In this document: piece by piece, positions 20,688 through 33,153 of the stretch
Position numbering within the stretch: position 1 is the stretch's first letter
Layout: every line of letters starts with the position of its first letter
Source of the DNA: Litoditis marina
Lineage: Eukaryota; Nematoda; Chromadorea; Rhabditida; Rhabditidae
Length of the DNA stretch: 64,000 nt
Direction: 5' to 3'
Assembly (NCBI GenBank): GCA_964036275.1
Contig: OZ038439.1
Span: 4,578,412 to 4,642,411 of the forward strand
Position numbers and translations under genes: made by a program
Notes under the pieces: model-generated
The model's input: the letters and a program-made list of their open reading frames with translations, nothing else
Databases searched by the model: none
What the model was told of the DNA's origin: nothing

Positions 20688-21137
20688 AGAATCCGTCCCG
20701 CTCTAATTTTGACTTATGAGTTAACAATCTGACCTTGCGGCCAATGAAAAACCATGCTCAAAAATATATACTTCCATATCTCTATCTTGCTTCTTTCTCT
20801 CAGAAAAGCGGCTTACGTAATGACACCGTTAGGGGAGTTGCGTACTGGGTATGCTCAAAATAGCCAATAAAAGTACAAAAATGTTTTTAGAACACTCTAT
20901 CATATATGACAATACAATTAGAGACTACGAAATGAAAATAAATCTGGAGATAAATGAACAAAGTCAAGTTGCGTCACAGTGAAAATGTTCATGTCCTCTT
21001 TTTTAGTGCTTGATGTTATGCAAATTTTACAAGTTTTCAGTCAGAAAGTTTTTCCATGGTCTATGGGAAGACATTAAAAATGTTTTTTGAGCTTTTTAAA
21101 TTTTTCGTGAAACTCAGATTATAGCGGAACGGATTCT
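20688..21137. mobile_element. 450-bp TTAA-flanked mini-element (copy outside the array)
   Basis: Flanked by TTAA at 20684-20687 and 21138-21141. Ends AGAATCCGTCCCGCTCTAAT and, inverted, AGAATCCGTTCCGCTATAAT. Same family as the two copies inside tRNA genes at 40636 and 41987 but clearly diverged from them. The TTAA target is the piggyBac habit, though the termini are not the classic CCC type. Confidence 0.85.
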
Positions 21138-21807
21138 TTAAAGCCAGTTATGAACCAACTGTGATACGACTCAGTTTATTGTAAATTACCTTATGGATTT
21201 ATTGAATATGTATTGTGATTCATTACATACAATACATACGTTTAGCGAAAGCATCGAAATAGGCCCCAGATCTCTAAATATTGCAGGAATCTCTATGACC
21301 CTCTAGTCTCTCCATACTCTCCTGATTCTCGTTTTGCAAAAGATCTCTAACTATCCAGCAATATCTTCACGAAATGTTATGGAAACCCCCACTTTGATTG
21401 ATTTTCGCATAATTACGAAACGTGATGAATATATATTTATTTTAACACTATAATTTAATAGTTTTCATATTTCATTTTTTGGTAATGTTGCCATAAAAGA
21501 TCTTATCAATATTTCGATCGCCGCAACACATTCCTCTTCCTGCATACTATCTCGCTTTCTCTCGACGTAGCCGCTCTCTTCACTGTCACACACTCTCTTC
21601 GTGTTCTTAAACACTCTACCCTTTATGAACACTATCTTCATGATCGGCAGTCTCTCTCTCTCTCTCTCTCTCTCTCATACGAAACACTCTCACACCCTGG
21701 CCGCCGCATTTACTCTCCCCATAGTGAACAGTCTATCTCACATGGATTGGGAAGACTGTGCTAGTTGAAATGAAAGAACAGGAATACATTGAAAAAGAAA
21801 GTATTCA
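21138..21807. other. Non-coding stretch with a CT microsatellite
   Basis: AT-rich, no gene recognised. A CT-dinucleotide run of about 29 bases lies at 21648-21676 in generally pyrimidine-rich DNA. Confidence 0.5.
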
Positions 21808-22419
21808 TTAGAAAGAACAGTGGGGAACAAAAACGGTATGGCTACAATTCGTACAATCTATTTTATGAATAATGGTTCCTTTACAATCATACGGCCCTAG
21901 TGGGCCACAGTGGCTACACACTACTGAGCATTTATGACGCTGTAAATTGATAAACCGATTGAAGCAAAGTCTACAGGTAGTTTTTTGAATAGTAGACCGT
22001 TTGAACAGACATATCACAAACTTATCTTTGAAACAAGCAATTGACAGTTTTCGGGGAGCCTCAGGGTTGCTTTGCCATTTCACTGAATACGTTTTAGCAG
22101 GGGGAGAACGTTGATAGAGCTGAACGAGATAATCGTGTAAGTCTATCGACATTGATTTGAGATCGTCCAGACCATAAGACTGTTTCTCCAATGAAATACC
22201 ACATCTTAGAAGAAGTTGTTCAGTTTCGGCTTTCCAACAGTTGGGACGGGCCTTCAGAATATCCTGGTGTTGACGTATGTGTTCTATTTCTGATTCTTGA
22301 GTGGCGAAGTGTTGGTCGGCTATAAGTTTGACAAGAGTTACTGCATAGGGAAGAGACAGATTAGCAGGTGTGGGTACAACAGCCTCAATTTTCAACTCCG
22401 GATCGAAGAATGACGACAT
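21808..22419 (-). pseudogene. Polinton/Maverick DNA polymerase B, N-terminal region only
   Basis: 203 codons from the ATG at 22419 (an in-frame TTG extends it to 22443). Residues in the middle (SEIEHIRQHQDILKA, LLLRCGISL, YGLDDLKSMSIDLHDYLVQL) follow the pattern of the region before the exonuclease domain in protein-primed Polinton polymerases. A cysteine/histidine cluster follows: TCRLCFNRFINLQRHKC, then CSHCG, then IDCTNCSHTVFVPHC. The full enzyme exceeds 1000 residues, and here the frame stops just after the zinc-binding motif, so no exonuclease or polymerase domain remains. The family call rests on remembered patterns. Confidence 0.55.
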
Positions 22420-22466
22420 AGTACAGTGAGTACAGGGGCTCAAATGACCAAGTGAGTCATTTTGAG
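22420..22466. other. Right junction of the interruption with the tRNA array
   Basis: Array spacer sequence resumes at about 22467 (ATCAC followed by TTTTTGTGCTAGTGGTATTC), at the position just upstream of a tRNA 5' end. The tRNA itself is missing. The left (17192) and right ends of the interruption share no inverted repeat that I can see. Confidence 0.6.
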
Positions 22467-22837
22467 AATCACTTTTTGTGCTAGTGGTATTCGCTGAGAC
22501 ATGAGCGGAGGGCGCCGTGTGGTTTGTATGTCAACTAGCTCCAAAATAGTTGATAGACGCATTTTTGAAATTGTCGCGCACCTAGAACATAGAATAAGTG
22601 TATTGAACCCATACTGGTAACCACCAAAGCACCTAATAGTAGAAACCCAACCAAAGTAACACAATTGATTGGTTTGTTGAAATGAATGTTTACATTTTAT
22701 GAATTTACTTTTTACATTTTACTAATGTGATCCCCCTCACGTTGTTTCAGTTTTTTCACGTATCGAATAGTCTCAAGACGATTCAAAACGTTATTCTGTT
22801 CAATTAGAAAATATAATGTATTCAAAAACAAAATATT

Positions 22838-22919
22838 CGATCAGGATGAGATTCGAACTCACGCGGGGAAACCCCAATGGATTAGCAGTCCATCGCCTTA
22901 ACCACTCGGCCACCTGATC
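22838..22919 (-). tRNA. tRNA-Ser(GCT), consensus copy
   Basis: Anticodon GCT at 22884-22886. First intact gene after the interruption. Confidence 0.88.
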
Positions 22920-23286
22920 ATGTTTTGTGCTAGTGGTATTCGCTGAGACATGAGCGGAGGGCGCCGTGTGGTTTGTATGTCAACTAGCTCCAAAATAGTT
23001 GATAGACGCATTTTTGAAATTGTCGCGCACCTAGAACATAGAATAAGTGTATTGAACCCATACTGGTAACCACCAAAGCACTTATTAATGAAAACCCAAC
23101 CAAAGTAACACAATTCATTGGTTTATTGAGATGAATGTTTACATTTTATGAATTTACTTTTTACATTTTACTAATGTGATCCCCCTCACGTTGTTTCAGT
23201 TTTTTCACGTATCGAATAGTCTCAAGACGATTCAAAACGTTATTCTGTTCAATTAGAAAATATAATGTATTCAAAAACAAAATATT

Positions 23287-23368
23287 CGATCAGGATGAGA
23301 TTCGAACTCACGCGGGGAAACCCCAATGGATTAGCAGTCCATCGCCTTAACCACTCGGCCACCTGATC
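23287..23368 (-). tRNA. tRNA-Ser(GCT), consensus copy
   Basis: Anticodon GCT at 23333-23335. Confidence 0.88.
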
Positions 23369-23735
23369 AGGTTTTATGCCAGTGGTACTCGCTGAGACAT
23401 GAGCGGAGGGCGCCGTGTGGTTTGTATGTCAACTAGCTCCAAAATAGTTGATAGACACATTTTTGAAATTGTCGCGCACCTAGAACATAGAATAAGTGTA
23501 TTGAACCCATACTGGTAACCACCAAAGCACTTATTAATGAAAACCCAACCAAAGTAACACAATTGATTGGTTTATTGAGATGAATGTTTACATTTTATGA
23601 ATTTAAGTTTTACATTTTACTAATGTGATCCCCCTCACGTTGTTTCAGTTTTTTCACGTATCGAATAGTCTCAAGACGATTCAAAACGTTATTCTGTTCA
23701 ATTAGAAAATATAATGTATTCAAAAACAAAATATT

Positions 23736-23817
23736 CGATCAGGATGAGATTCGAACTCACGCGGGGAAACCCCAATGGATTAGCAGTCCATCGCCTTAAC
23801 CACTCGGCCACCTGATC
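23736..23817 (-). tRNA. tRNA-Ser(GCT), consensus copy
   Basis: Anticodon GCT at 23782-23784. Confidence 0.88.
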
Positions 23818-24184
23818 ACGTTTTATGGTAGTGGTATTCGCTGAGACATGAGCGGAGGGCGCCGTGTGGTTTGTATGTCAACTAGCTCCAAAATAGTTGA
23901 TAGACGCATTTTTGAAATTGTCGCGCACCTAGAACATAGAATAAGTGTATTGAACCCATACTGGTAACCACCAAAGCACTTATTAATGAAAACCCAACCA
24001 AAGTAAAACAATTGATTGGTTTATTGAGATGAATGTTTACATCTGATGAGTTTAAGTTTTACATTTTACTACTGTGATCCCCCTCACGTTGTTTCAGTTT
24101 TTTCACGTATCGAATAGTCTCAAGACGATTCAAAACGTTATTCTGTTTAATTAGAAAATATAATGTATTCAAAAACAAAATATT

Positions 24185-24266
24185 CGATCAGGATGAGATT
24201 CGAACTCACGCGGGGAAACCCCAATGGATTAGCAGTCCATCGCCTTAACCACTCGGCCACCTGATC
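24185..24266 (-). tRNA. tRNA-Ser(GCT), consensus copy
   Basis: Anticodon GCT at 24231-24233. Confidence 0.88.
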
Positions 24267-24633
24267 ACGTTTTATGGTAGTGGTATTCGCTGAGACATGA
24301 GCGGAGGGCGCCGTGTGGTTTGTATGTCAACTAGCTCCAAAATAGTTAATAGACGCATTTTTGAAATTGTCGCGCACCTAGAACATAGAATAAGTGTATT
24401 GAACCCATACTGGTAACCACCAAAGCACTTATTAATGAAAACCCAACCAAAGTAACACAATTGATTGGTTTATTGAAATGAATGTTTACATTTTATGAAT
24501 TTACTTTTTACATTTTACTAATCTGATCCCACTCACGTTGTTTCAGTTTTTTCACGTATCGAATAGTCTCAAGACGATTCAAAAAGTTATTCTGTTCAAT
24601 TAGAAAATATAATGTATTCAAAAACAAAATATT

Positions 24634-24715
24634 CGATCAGGATGAGATTCGAACTCACGCGGGGAAACCCCAATGGATTAGCAGTCCATCGCCTTAACCA
24701 CTCGGCCACCTGATC
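24634..24715 (-). tRNA. tRNA-Ser(GCT), consensus copy
   Basis: Anticodon GCT at 24680-24682. Confidence 0.88.
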
Positions 24716-25082
24716 ACGTTTTATGGTAGTGGTATTCGCTGAGACATGAGCGGAGGGCGCCGTGTGGTTTGTATGTCAACTAGCTCCAAAATAGTTGATA
24801 GACGCGTTTTTGAAATTGTCGCGCACCTAGAACATAGAATAAGTGTATTGAACCCATACTGGTAACCACCAAAGCACTTATTAATGAAAACCCAACCAAA
24901 GTAAAACAATTGATTGGTTTATTGAGATGAATGTTTACATTTGATGAGTTTAAGTTTTACATTTTACTAATGTGATCCCCCTCACGTTGTTTCAGTTTTT
25001 TCACGTATCGAATAGTCTCAAGACGATTCAAAACGTTATTCTGTTTAATTAGAAAATATAATGTATTCAAAAACAAAATATT

Positions 25083-25164
25083 CGATCAGGATGAGATTCG
25101 AACTCACGCGGGGAAACCCCAATGGATTAGCAGTCCATCGCCTTAACCACTCGGCCACCTGATC
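25083..25164 (-). tRNA. tRNA-Ser(GCT), consensus copy
   Basis: Anticodon GCT at 25129-25131. Confidence 0.88.
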
Positions 25165-25531
25165 ACGTTTTATGGTAGTGGTATTCGCTGAGACATGAGC
25201 GGAGGGCGCCGTGTGGTTTGTATGTCAACTAGCTCCAAAATAGTTAATAGACGCATTTTTGAAATTGTCGCGCACCTAGAACATAGAATAAGTGTATTGA
25301 ACCCATACTGGTAACCACCAAAGCACTTATTAATGAAAACCCAACCAAAGTAACACAATTGATTGGTTTATTGAGATGAATGTTTACATTTTATGAATTT
25401 ACTTTTTACATTTTACTAATGTGATCCCCCTCACGTTGTTTCAGTTTTTTCACGTATCGAATAGTCTCAAGACGATTCAAAACGTTATTCTGTTCAATTA
25501 GAAAATATAATGTATTCAAAAACAAAATATT

Positions 25532-25613
25532 CGATCAGGATGAGATTCGAACTCACGCGGGGAAACCCCAATGGATTAGCAGTCCATCGCGTTAACCACT
25601 CGGCCACCTGATC
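25532..25613 (-). tRNA. tRNA-Ser(GCT), D-stem mutant
   Basis: The D-stem 3' strand reads CGC instead of GGC, giving a C-C mismatch. The same mutation occurs 2245 bp later. Confidence 0.65.
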
Positions 25614-25980
25614 AGGTTTTATGCCAGTGGTACTCGCTGAGACATGAGCGGAGGGCGCCGTGTGGTTTGTATGTCAACTAGCTCCAAAATAGTTGATAGA
25701 CGCATTTTTGAAATTGTCGCGCACCTAGAACATAGAATAAGTGTATTGAACCCATACTGGTAACCACCAAAGCACTTATTAATGAAAACCCAACCAAAGT
25801 AACACAATTGATTGGTTTATTGAGATGAATGTTTACATTTTATGAATTTAAGTTTTACATTTTACTAATGTGATCCCCCTCACGTTGTTTCAGTTTTTTC
25901 ACGTATCGAATAGTCTCAAGACGATTCAAAACGTTATTCTGTTCAATTAGAAAATATAATGTATTCAAAAACAAAATATT

Positions 25981-26062
25981 CGATCAGGATGAGATTCGAA
26001 CTCACGCGGGGAAACCCCAATGGATTAGCAGTCCATCGCCTTAACCACTCGGCCACCTGATC
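25981..26062 (-). tRNA. tRNA-Ser(GCT), consensus copy
   Basis: Anticodon GCT at 26027-26029. Confidence 0.88.
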
Positions 26063-26429
26063 ACGTTTTATGGTAGTGGTATTCGCTGAGACATGAGCGG
26101 AGGGCGCCGTGTGGTTTGTATGTCAACTAGCTCCAAAATAGTTGATAGACGCATTTTTGAAATTGTCGCGCACCTAGAACATAGAATAAGTGTATTGAAC
26201 CCATACTGGTAACCACCAAAGCACTTATTAATGAAAACCCAACCAAAGTAACACAATTGATTGGTTTATTGAGATGAATGTTTACATCTGATGAGTTTAA
26301 GTTTTACATTTTACTACTGTGATCCCCCTCACGTTGTTTCAGTTTTTTCACGTATCGAATAGTCTCAAGACGATTCAAAACGTTATTCTGTTTAATTAGA
26401 AAATATAATGTATTCAAAAACAAAATATT

Positions 26430-26511
26430 CGATCAGGATGAGATTCGAACTCACGCGGGGAAACCCCAATGGATTAGCAGTCCATCGCCTTAACCACTCG
26501 GCCACCTGATC
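26430..26511 (-). tRNA. tRNA-Ser(GCT), consensus copy
   Basis: Anticodon GCT at 26476-26478. Confidence 0.88.
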
Positions 26512-26878
26512 ACGTTTTATGGTAGTGGTATTCGCTGAGACATGAGCGGAGGGCGCCGTGTGGTTTGTATGTCAACTAGCTCCAAAATAGTTAATAGACG
26601 CATTTTTGAAATTGTCGCGCACCTAGAACATAGAATAAGTGTATTGAACCCATACTGGTAACCACCAAAGCACTTATTAATGAAAACCCAACCAAAGTAA
26701 CACAATTGATTGGTTTATTGAAATGAATGTTTACATTTTATGAATTTACTTTTTACATTTTACTAATCTGATCCCACTCACGTTGTTTCAGTTTTTTCAC
26801 GTATCGAATAGTCTCAAGACGATTCAAAAAGTTATTCTGTTCAATTAGAAAATATAATGTATTCAAAAACAAAATATT

Positions 26879-26960
26879 CGATCAGGATGAGATTCGAACT
26901 CACGCGGGGAAACCCCAATGGATTAGCAGTCCATCGCCTTAACCACTCGGCCACCTGATC
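26879..26960 (-). tRNA. tRNA-Ser(GCT), consensus copy
   Basis: Anticodon GCT at 26925-26927. Confidence 0.88.
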
Positions 26961-27327
26961 ACGTTTTATGGTAGTGGTATTCGCTGAGACATGAGCGGAG
27001 GGCGCCGTGTGGTTTGTATGTCAACTAGCTCCAAAATAGTTGATAGACGCGTTTTTGAAATTGTCGCGCACCTAGAACATAGAATAAGTGTATTGAACCC
27101 ATACTGGTAACCACCAAAGCACTTATTAATGAAAACCCAACCAAAGTAAAACAATTGATTGGTTTATTGAGATGAATGTTTACATTTGATGAGTTTAAGT
27201 TTTACATTTTACTAATGTGATCCCCCTCACGTTGTTTCAGTTTTTTCACGTATCGAATAGTCTCAAGACGATTCAAAACGTTATTCTGTTTAATTAGAAA
27301 ATATAATGTATTCAAAAACAAAATATT

Positions 27328-27409
27328 CGATCAGGATGAGATTCGAACTCACGCGGGGAAACCCCAATGGATTAGCAGTCCATCGCCTTAACCACTCGGC
27401 CACCTGATC
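27328..27409 (-). tRNA. tRNA-Ser(GCT), consensus copy
   Basis: Anticodon GCT at 27374-27376. Confidence 0.88.
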
Positions 27410-27776
27410 ACGTTTTATGGTAGTGGTATTCGCTGAGACATGAGCGGAGGGCGCCGTGTGGTTTGTATGTCAACTAGCTCCAAAATAGTTAATAGACGCA
27501 TTTTTGAAATTGTCGCGCACCTAGAACATAGAATAAGTGTATTGAACCCATACTGGTAACCACCAAAGCACTTATTAATGAAAACCCAACCAAAGTAACA
27601 CAATTGATTGGTTTATTGAGATGAATGTTTACATTTTATGAATTTACTTTTTACATTTTACTAATGTGATCCCCCTCACGTTGTTTCAGTTTTTTCACGT
27701 ATCGAATAGTCTCAAGACGATTCAAAACGTTATTCTGTTCAATTAGAAAATATAATGTATTCAAAAACAAAATATT

Positions 27777-27858
27777 CGATCAGGATGAGATTCGAACTCA
27801 CGCGGGGAAACCCCAATGGATTAGCAGTCCATCGCGTTAACCACTCGGCCACCTGATC
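27777..27858 (-). tRNA. tRNA-Ser(GCT), D-stem mutant
   Basis: Same CGC D-stem change as the gene at 25532. Confidence 0.65.
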
Positions 27859-28225
27859 AGGTTTTATGCCAGTGGTACTCGCTGAGACATGAGCGGAGGG
27901 CGCCGTGTGGTTTGTATGTCAACTAGCTCCAAAATAGTTGATAGACGCATTTTTGAAATTGTCGCGCACCTAGAACATAGAATAAGTGTATTGAACCCAT
28001 ACTGGTAACCACCAAAGCACTTATTAATGAAAACCCAACCAAAGTAACACAATTGATTGGTTTATTGAGATGAATGTTTACATTTTATGAATTTAAGTTT
28101 TACATTTTACTAATGTGATCCCCCTCACGTTGTTTCAGTTTTTTCACGTATCGAATAGTCTCAAGACGATTCAAAACGTTATTCTGTTCAATTAGAAAAT
28201 ATAATGTATTCAAAAACAAAATATT

Positions 28226-28307
28226 CGATCAGGATGAGATTCGAACTCACGCAGGGAAACCCCAATGGATTAGCAGTCCATCGCCTTAACCACTCGGCCA
28301 CCTGATC
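28226..28307 (-). tRNA. tRNA-Ser(GCT), variable-arm variant
   Basis: The outermost variable-arm pair becomes G-U; otherwise consensus. Confidence 0.82.
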
Positions 28308-28674
28308 ACGTTTTATGGTAGTGGTATTCGCTGAGACATGAGCGGAGGGCGCCGTGTGGTTTGTATGTCAACTAGCTCCAAAATAGTTGATAGACGCATT
28401 TTTGAAATTGTCGCGCACCTAGAACATAGAATAAGTGTATTGAACCCATACTGGTAACCACCAAAGCACTTATTAATGAAAACCCAACCAAAGTAAAACA
28501 ATTGATTGGTTTATTGAGATGAATGTTTACATCTGATGAGTTTAAGTTTTACATTTTACTACTGTGATCCCCCTCACGTTGTTTCAGTTTTTTCACGTAT
28601 CGAATAGTCTCAAGACGATTCAAAACGTTATTCTGTTTAATTAGAAAATATAATGTATTCAAAAACAAAATATT

Positions 28675-28756
28675 CGATCAGGATGAGATTCGAACTCACG
28701 CGGGGAAACCCCAATGGATTAGCAGTCCATCGCCTTAACCACTCGGCCACCTGATC
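28675..28756 (-). tRNA. tRNA-Ser(GCT), consensus copy
   Basis: Anticodon GCT at 28721-28723. Confidence 0.88.
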
Positions 28757-29123
28757 ACGTTTTATGGTAGTGGTATTCGCTGAGACATGAGCGGAGGGCG
28801 CCGTGTGGTTTGTATGTCAACTAGCTCCAAAATAGTTAATAGACGCATTTTTGAAATTGTCGCGCACCTAGAACATAGAATAAGTGTATTGAACCCATAC
28901 TGGTAACCACCAAAGCACTTATTAATGAAAACCCAACCAAAGTAACACAATTGATTGGTTTATTGAAATGAATGTTTACATTTTATGAATTTACTTTTTA
29001 CATTTTACTAATGTGATCCCCCTCACGTTGTTTCAGTTTTTTCACGTATCGAATAGTCTCAAGACGATTCAAAACGTTATTCTGTTCAATTAGAAAATAT
29101 AATGTATTCAAAAACAAAATATT

Positions 29124-29205
29124 CGATCAGGATGAGATTCGAACTCACGCGGGGAAACCCCAATGGATTAGCAGTCCATCGCCTTAACCACTCGGCCACC
29201 TGATC
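29124..29205 (-). tRNA. tRNA-Ser(GCT), consensus copy
   Basis: Anticodon GCT at 29170-29172. The spacer that follows on the plus strand is the edge-type variant. Confidence 0.88.
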
Positions 29206-29557
29206 AGGTTTTATGGTAGTGGTATTCGCTGAGACATGAGCGGAGGGCGCCGTGTGGTTTGTATGTCAACTAGCTCCAAAATAGTTAATAGACGCATTTT
29301 TGAAATTGTCGCGCACCTAGAACATAGAATAAGTGTATTGAACCCATACTGGTAACCACCAAAGCACTTATTAATGAAAACCCAACCAAAGTAACACAAT
29401 TGATTGGTTTATTGAGATGAATGTTTACATTTGATTAATTTACGTTTTGCATTTTACTAGTGGATCCCATTCACGTTGTTAATGAAATGGTCTCAAAACG
29501 GTTCAAAACGGTGTTCTGTTCGATTGGGAAAAGTAATGATTTCAAAAACAAAATATT

Positions 29558-29639
29558 CGATCAGGATGAGATTCGAACTCACGCGGGGAAACCCCAATGG
29601 ATTAGCAGTCCATCGCCTTAACCACTCGGCCACCTGATC
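29558..29639 (-). tRNA. tRNA-Ser(GCT), consensus copy
   Basis: Anticodon GCT at 29604-29606. Confidence 0.88.
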
Positions 29640-30006
29640 ACGTTTTATGCTAGTGGTATTCGCTGAGACATGAGCGGAGGGCGCCGTGTTGTTTGTATGT
29701 CAACTAGCTCCAAAATAGTTGATAGACGCATTTTTGAAATTGTCGCGCACCTAGAACATAGAATAAGTGTATTGAACCCATACTGGTAACCACCAAAGCA
29801 CTTATTAATGAAAACCCAACCAAAGTAAAACAATTGATTGGTTTATTGAGATGAATGTTTACATTTGATGAGTTTAAGTTTTACATTTTACTAATGTGAT
29901 CCCCCTCACGTTGTTTCAGTTTTTTCACGTATCGAATAGTCTCAAGACGATTCAAAACGTTATTCTGTTTAATTAGAAAATATAATGTATTCAAAAACAA
30001 AATATT

Positions 30007-30088
30007 CGATCAGGATGAGATTCGAACTCACGCGGGGAAACCCCAATGGATTAGCAGTCCATCGCCTTAACCACTCGGCCACCTGATC
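30007..30088 (-). tRNA. tRNA-Ser(GCT), consensus copy
   Basis: Anticodon GCT at 30053-30055. Confidence 0.88.
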
Positions 30089-30455
30089 ACGTTTTATGGT
30101 AGTGGTATTCGCTGAGACATGAGCGGAGGGCGCCGTGTGGTTTGTATGTCAACTAGCTCCAAAATAGTTGATAGACGCGTTTTTGAAATTGTCGCGCACC
30201 TAGAACATAGAATAAGTGTATTGAACCCATACTGGTAACCACCAAAGCACTTATTAATGAAAACCCAACCAAAGTAAAACAATTGATTGGTTTATTGAGA
30301 TGAATGTTTACATTTGATGAGTTTAAGTTTTACATTTTACTAATGTGATCCCCCTCACGTTGTTTCAGTTTTTTCACGTATCGAATAGTCTCAAGACGAT
30401 TCAAAACGTTATTCTGTTTAATTAGAAAATATAATGTATTCAAAAACAAAATATT

Positions 30456-30537
30456 CGATCAGGATGAGATTCGAACTCACGCGGGGAAACCCCAATGGAT
30501 TAGCAGTCCATCGCCTTAACCACTCGGCCACCTGATC
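30456..30537 (-). tRNA. tRNA-Ser(GCT), consensus copy
   Basis: Anticodon GCT at 30502-30504. Confidence 0.88.
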
Positions 30538-30905
30538 ACGTTTTATGGTAGTGGTATTCGCTGAGACATGAGCGGAGGGCGCCGTGTGGTTTGTATGTCA
30601 ACTAGCTCCAAAATAGTTAATAGACGCATTTTTGAAATTGTCGCGCACCTAGAACATAGAATAAGTGTATTGAACCCATACTGGTAACCACCAAAGCACC
30701 TAATAGTAGAAACCCAACCAAAGTAACACAATTGATTGGTTTGTTGAAATGAATGTTTACATTTGATGAGTTTAAGTTTTACATTTTACTAATCTGATCC
30801 CACTCACGTTGTTTCAGTTTTTTTTACGTATCGAATAGTCTCAAGACGATTCCAAACGTTATTCTGTTCAATTAGAAAATATAATGTATTCAAAAACAAA
30901 ATATT

Positions 30906-30987
30906 CGATCAGGATGAGATTCGAACTCACGCGGGGAAACCCCAATGGATTAGCAGTCCATCGCCTTAACCACTCGGCCACCTGATC
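30906..30987 (-). tRNA. tRNA-Ser(GCT), consensus copy
   Basis: Anticodon GCT at 30952-30954. Confidence 0.88.
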
Positions 30988-31354
30988 ACGTTTTATGGTA
31001 GTGGTATTCGCTGAGACATGAGCGGAGGGCGCCGTGTGGTTTGTATGTCAACTAGCTCCAAAATAGTTAATAGACGCATTTTTGAAATTGTCGCGCACCT
31101 AGAACATAGAATAAGTGTATTGAACCCATACTGGTAACCACCAAAGCACTTATTAATGAAAACCCAACCAAAGTAAAACAATTGATTGGTTTATTGAGAT
31201 GAATGTTTACATTTGATGAGTTTAAGTTTTACATTTTACTAATGTGATCCCCCTCACGTTGTTTCAGTTTTTTCACGTATCGAATAGTCTCAAGACGATT
31301 CAAAACGTTATTCTGTTTAATTAGAAAATATAATGTATTCAAAAACAAAATATT

Positions 31355-31436
31355 CGATCAGGATGAGATTCGAACTCACGCGGGGAAACCCCAATGGATT
31401 AGCAGTCCATCGCCTTAACCACTCGGCCACCTGATC
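31355..31436 (-). tRNA. tRNA-Ser(GCT), consensus copy
   Basis: Anticodon GCT at 31401-31403. Confidence 0.88.
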
Positions 31437-31803
31437 ACGTTTTATGGTAGTGGTATTCGCTGAGACATGAGCGGAGGGCGCCGTGTGGTTTGTATGTCAA
31501 CTAGCTCCAAAATAGTTGATAGACGCGTTTTTGAAATTGTCGCGCACCTAGAACATAGAATAAGTGTATTGAACCCATACTGGTAACCACCAAAGCACTT
31601 ATTAATGAAAACCCAACCAAAGTAAAACAATTGATTGGTTTATTGAGATGAATGTTTACATTTGATGAGTTTAAGTTTTACATTTTACTAATGTGATCCC
31701 CCTCACGTTGTTTCAGTTTTTTCACGTATCGAATAGTCTCAAGACGATTCAAAACGTTATTCTGTTTAATTAGAAAATATAATGTATTCAAAAACAAAAT
31801 ATT

Positions 31804-31885
31804 CGATCAGGATGAGATTCGAACTCACGCGGGGAAACCCCAATGGATTAGCAGTCCATCGCCTTAACCACTCGGCCACCTGATA
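31804..31885 (-). tRNA. tRNA-Ser(GCT), first-base mutant
   Basis: Base 1 is T instead of G, opening the terminal acceptor pair. Confidence 0.7.
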
Positions 31886-32253
31886 ACGTTTTATGGTAGT
31901 GGTATTCGCTGAGACATGAGCGGAGGGCGCCGTGTGGTTTGTATGTCAACTAGCTCCAAAATAGTTAATAGACGCATTTTTGAAATTGTCGCGCACCTAG
32001 AACATAGAATAAGTGTATTGAACCCATACTGGTAACCACCAAAGCACCTAATAGTAGAAACCCAACCAAAGTAACACAATTGATTGGTTTGTTGAAATGA
32101 ATGTTTACATTTGATGAGTTTAAGTTTTACATTTTACTAATCTGATCCCACTCACGTTGTTTCAGTTTTTTTTACGTATCGAATAGTCTCAAGACGATTC
32201 CAAACGTTATTCTGTTCAATTAGAAAATATAATGTATTCAAAAACAAAATATT

Positions 32254-32335
32254 CGATCAGGATGAGATTCGAACTCACGCGGGGAAACCCCAATGGATTA
32301 GCAGTCCATCGCCTTAACCACTCGGCCACCTGATC
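32254..32335 (-). tRNA. tRNA-Ser(GCT), consensus copy
   Basis: Anticodon GCT at 32300-32302. Confidence 0.88.
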
Positions 32336-32704
32336 ACGTTTTATGCTAGTGGTATTCGCTGAGACATGAGCGGAGGGCGCCGTGTTGTTTGTATGTCAAC
32401 TAGCTCCAAAATAGTTGATAGACGCATTTTTGAAATTGTCGCGCACCTAGAACATAGAATAAGTGTATTGAACCCATACTGGTAACCACCAAAGCACCCA
32501 ATAGTAGAAAACCAACCAAAGTAACACAATTGATTGGTTTATTGAAATTAATGTTTACATTTGATGAGTTTAAGTTTTACATTTTACTAATCTGATCCCA
32601 CTCACGTTGTTTCAGTTTTTTTTACGTATCGAATAGTCTCAAGACGATTCCAAACGTTATTCTGTTCAATTAGAAAATATAATGTATTCAAAAAACAAAA
32701 TATT

Positions 32705-32786
32705 CGATCAGGATGAGATTCGAACTCACGCGGGGAAACCCCAATGGATTAGCAGTCCATCGCCTTAACCACTCGGCCACCTGATC
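32705..32786 (-). tRNA. tRNA-Ser(GCT), consensus copy
   Basis: Anticodon GCT at 32751-32753. Confidence 0.88.
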
Positions 32787-33153
32787 ACGTTTTATGGTAG
32801 TGGTATTCGCTGAGACATGAGCGGAGGGCGCCGTGTGGTTTGTATGTCAACTAGCTCCAAAATAGTTGATAGACGCATTTTTGAAATTGTCGCGCACCTA
32901 GAACATAGAATAAGTGTATTGAACCCATACTGGTAACCACCAAAGCACTTATTAATGAAAACCCAACCAAAGTAAAACAATTGATTGGTTTATTGAGATG
33001 AATGTTTACATTTGATGAGTTTAAGTTTTACATTTTACTAATGTGATCCCCCTCACGTTGTTTCAGTTTTTTCACGTATCGAATAGTCTCAAGACGATTC
33101 AAAACGTTATTCTGTTTAATTAGAAAATATAATGTATTCAAAAACAAAATATT

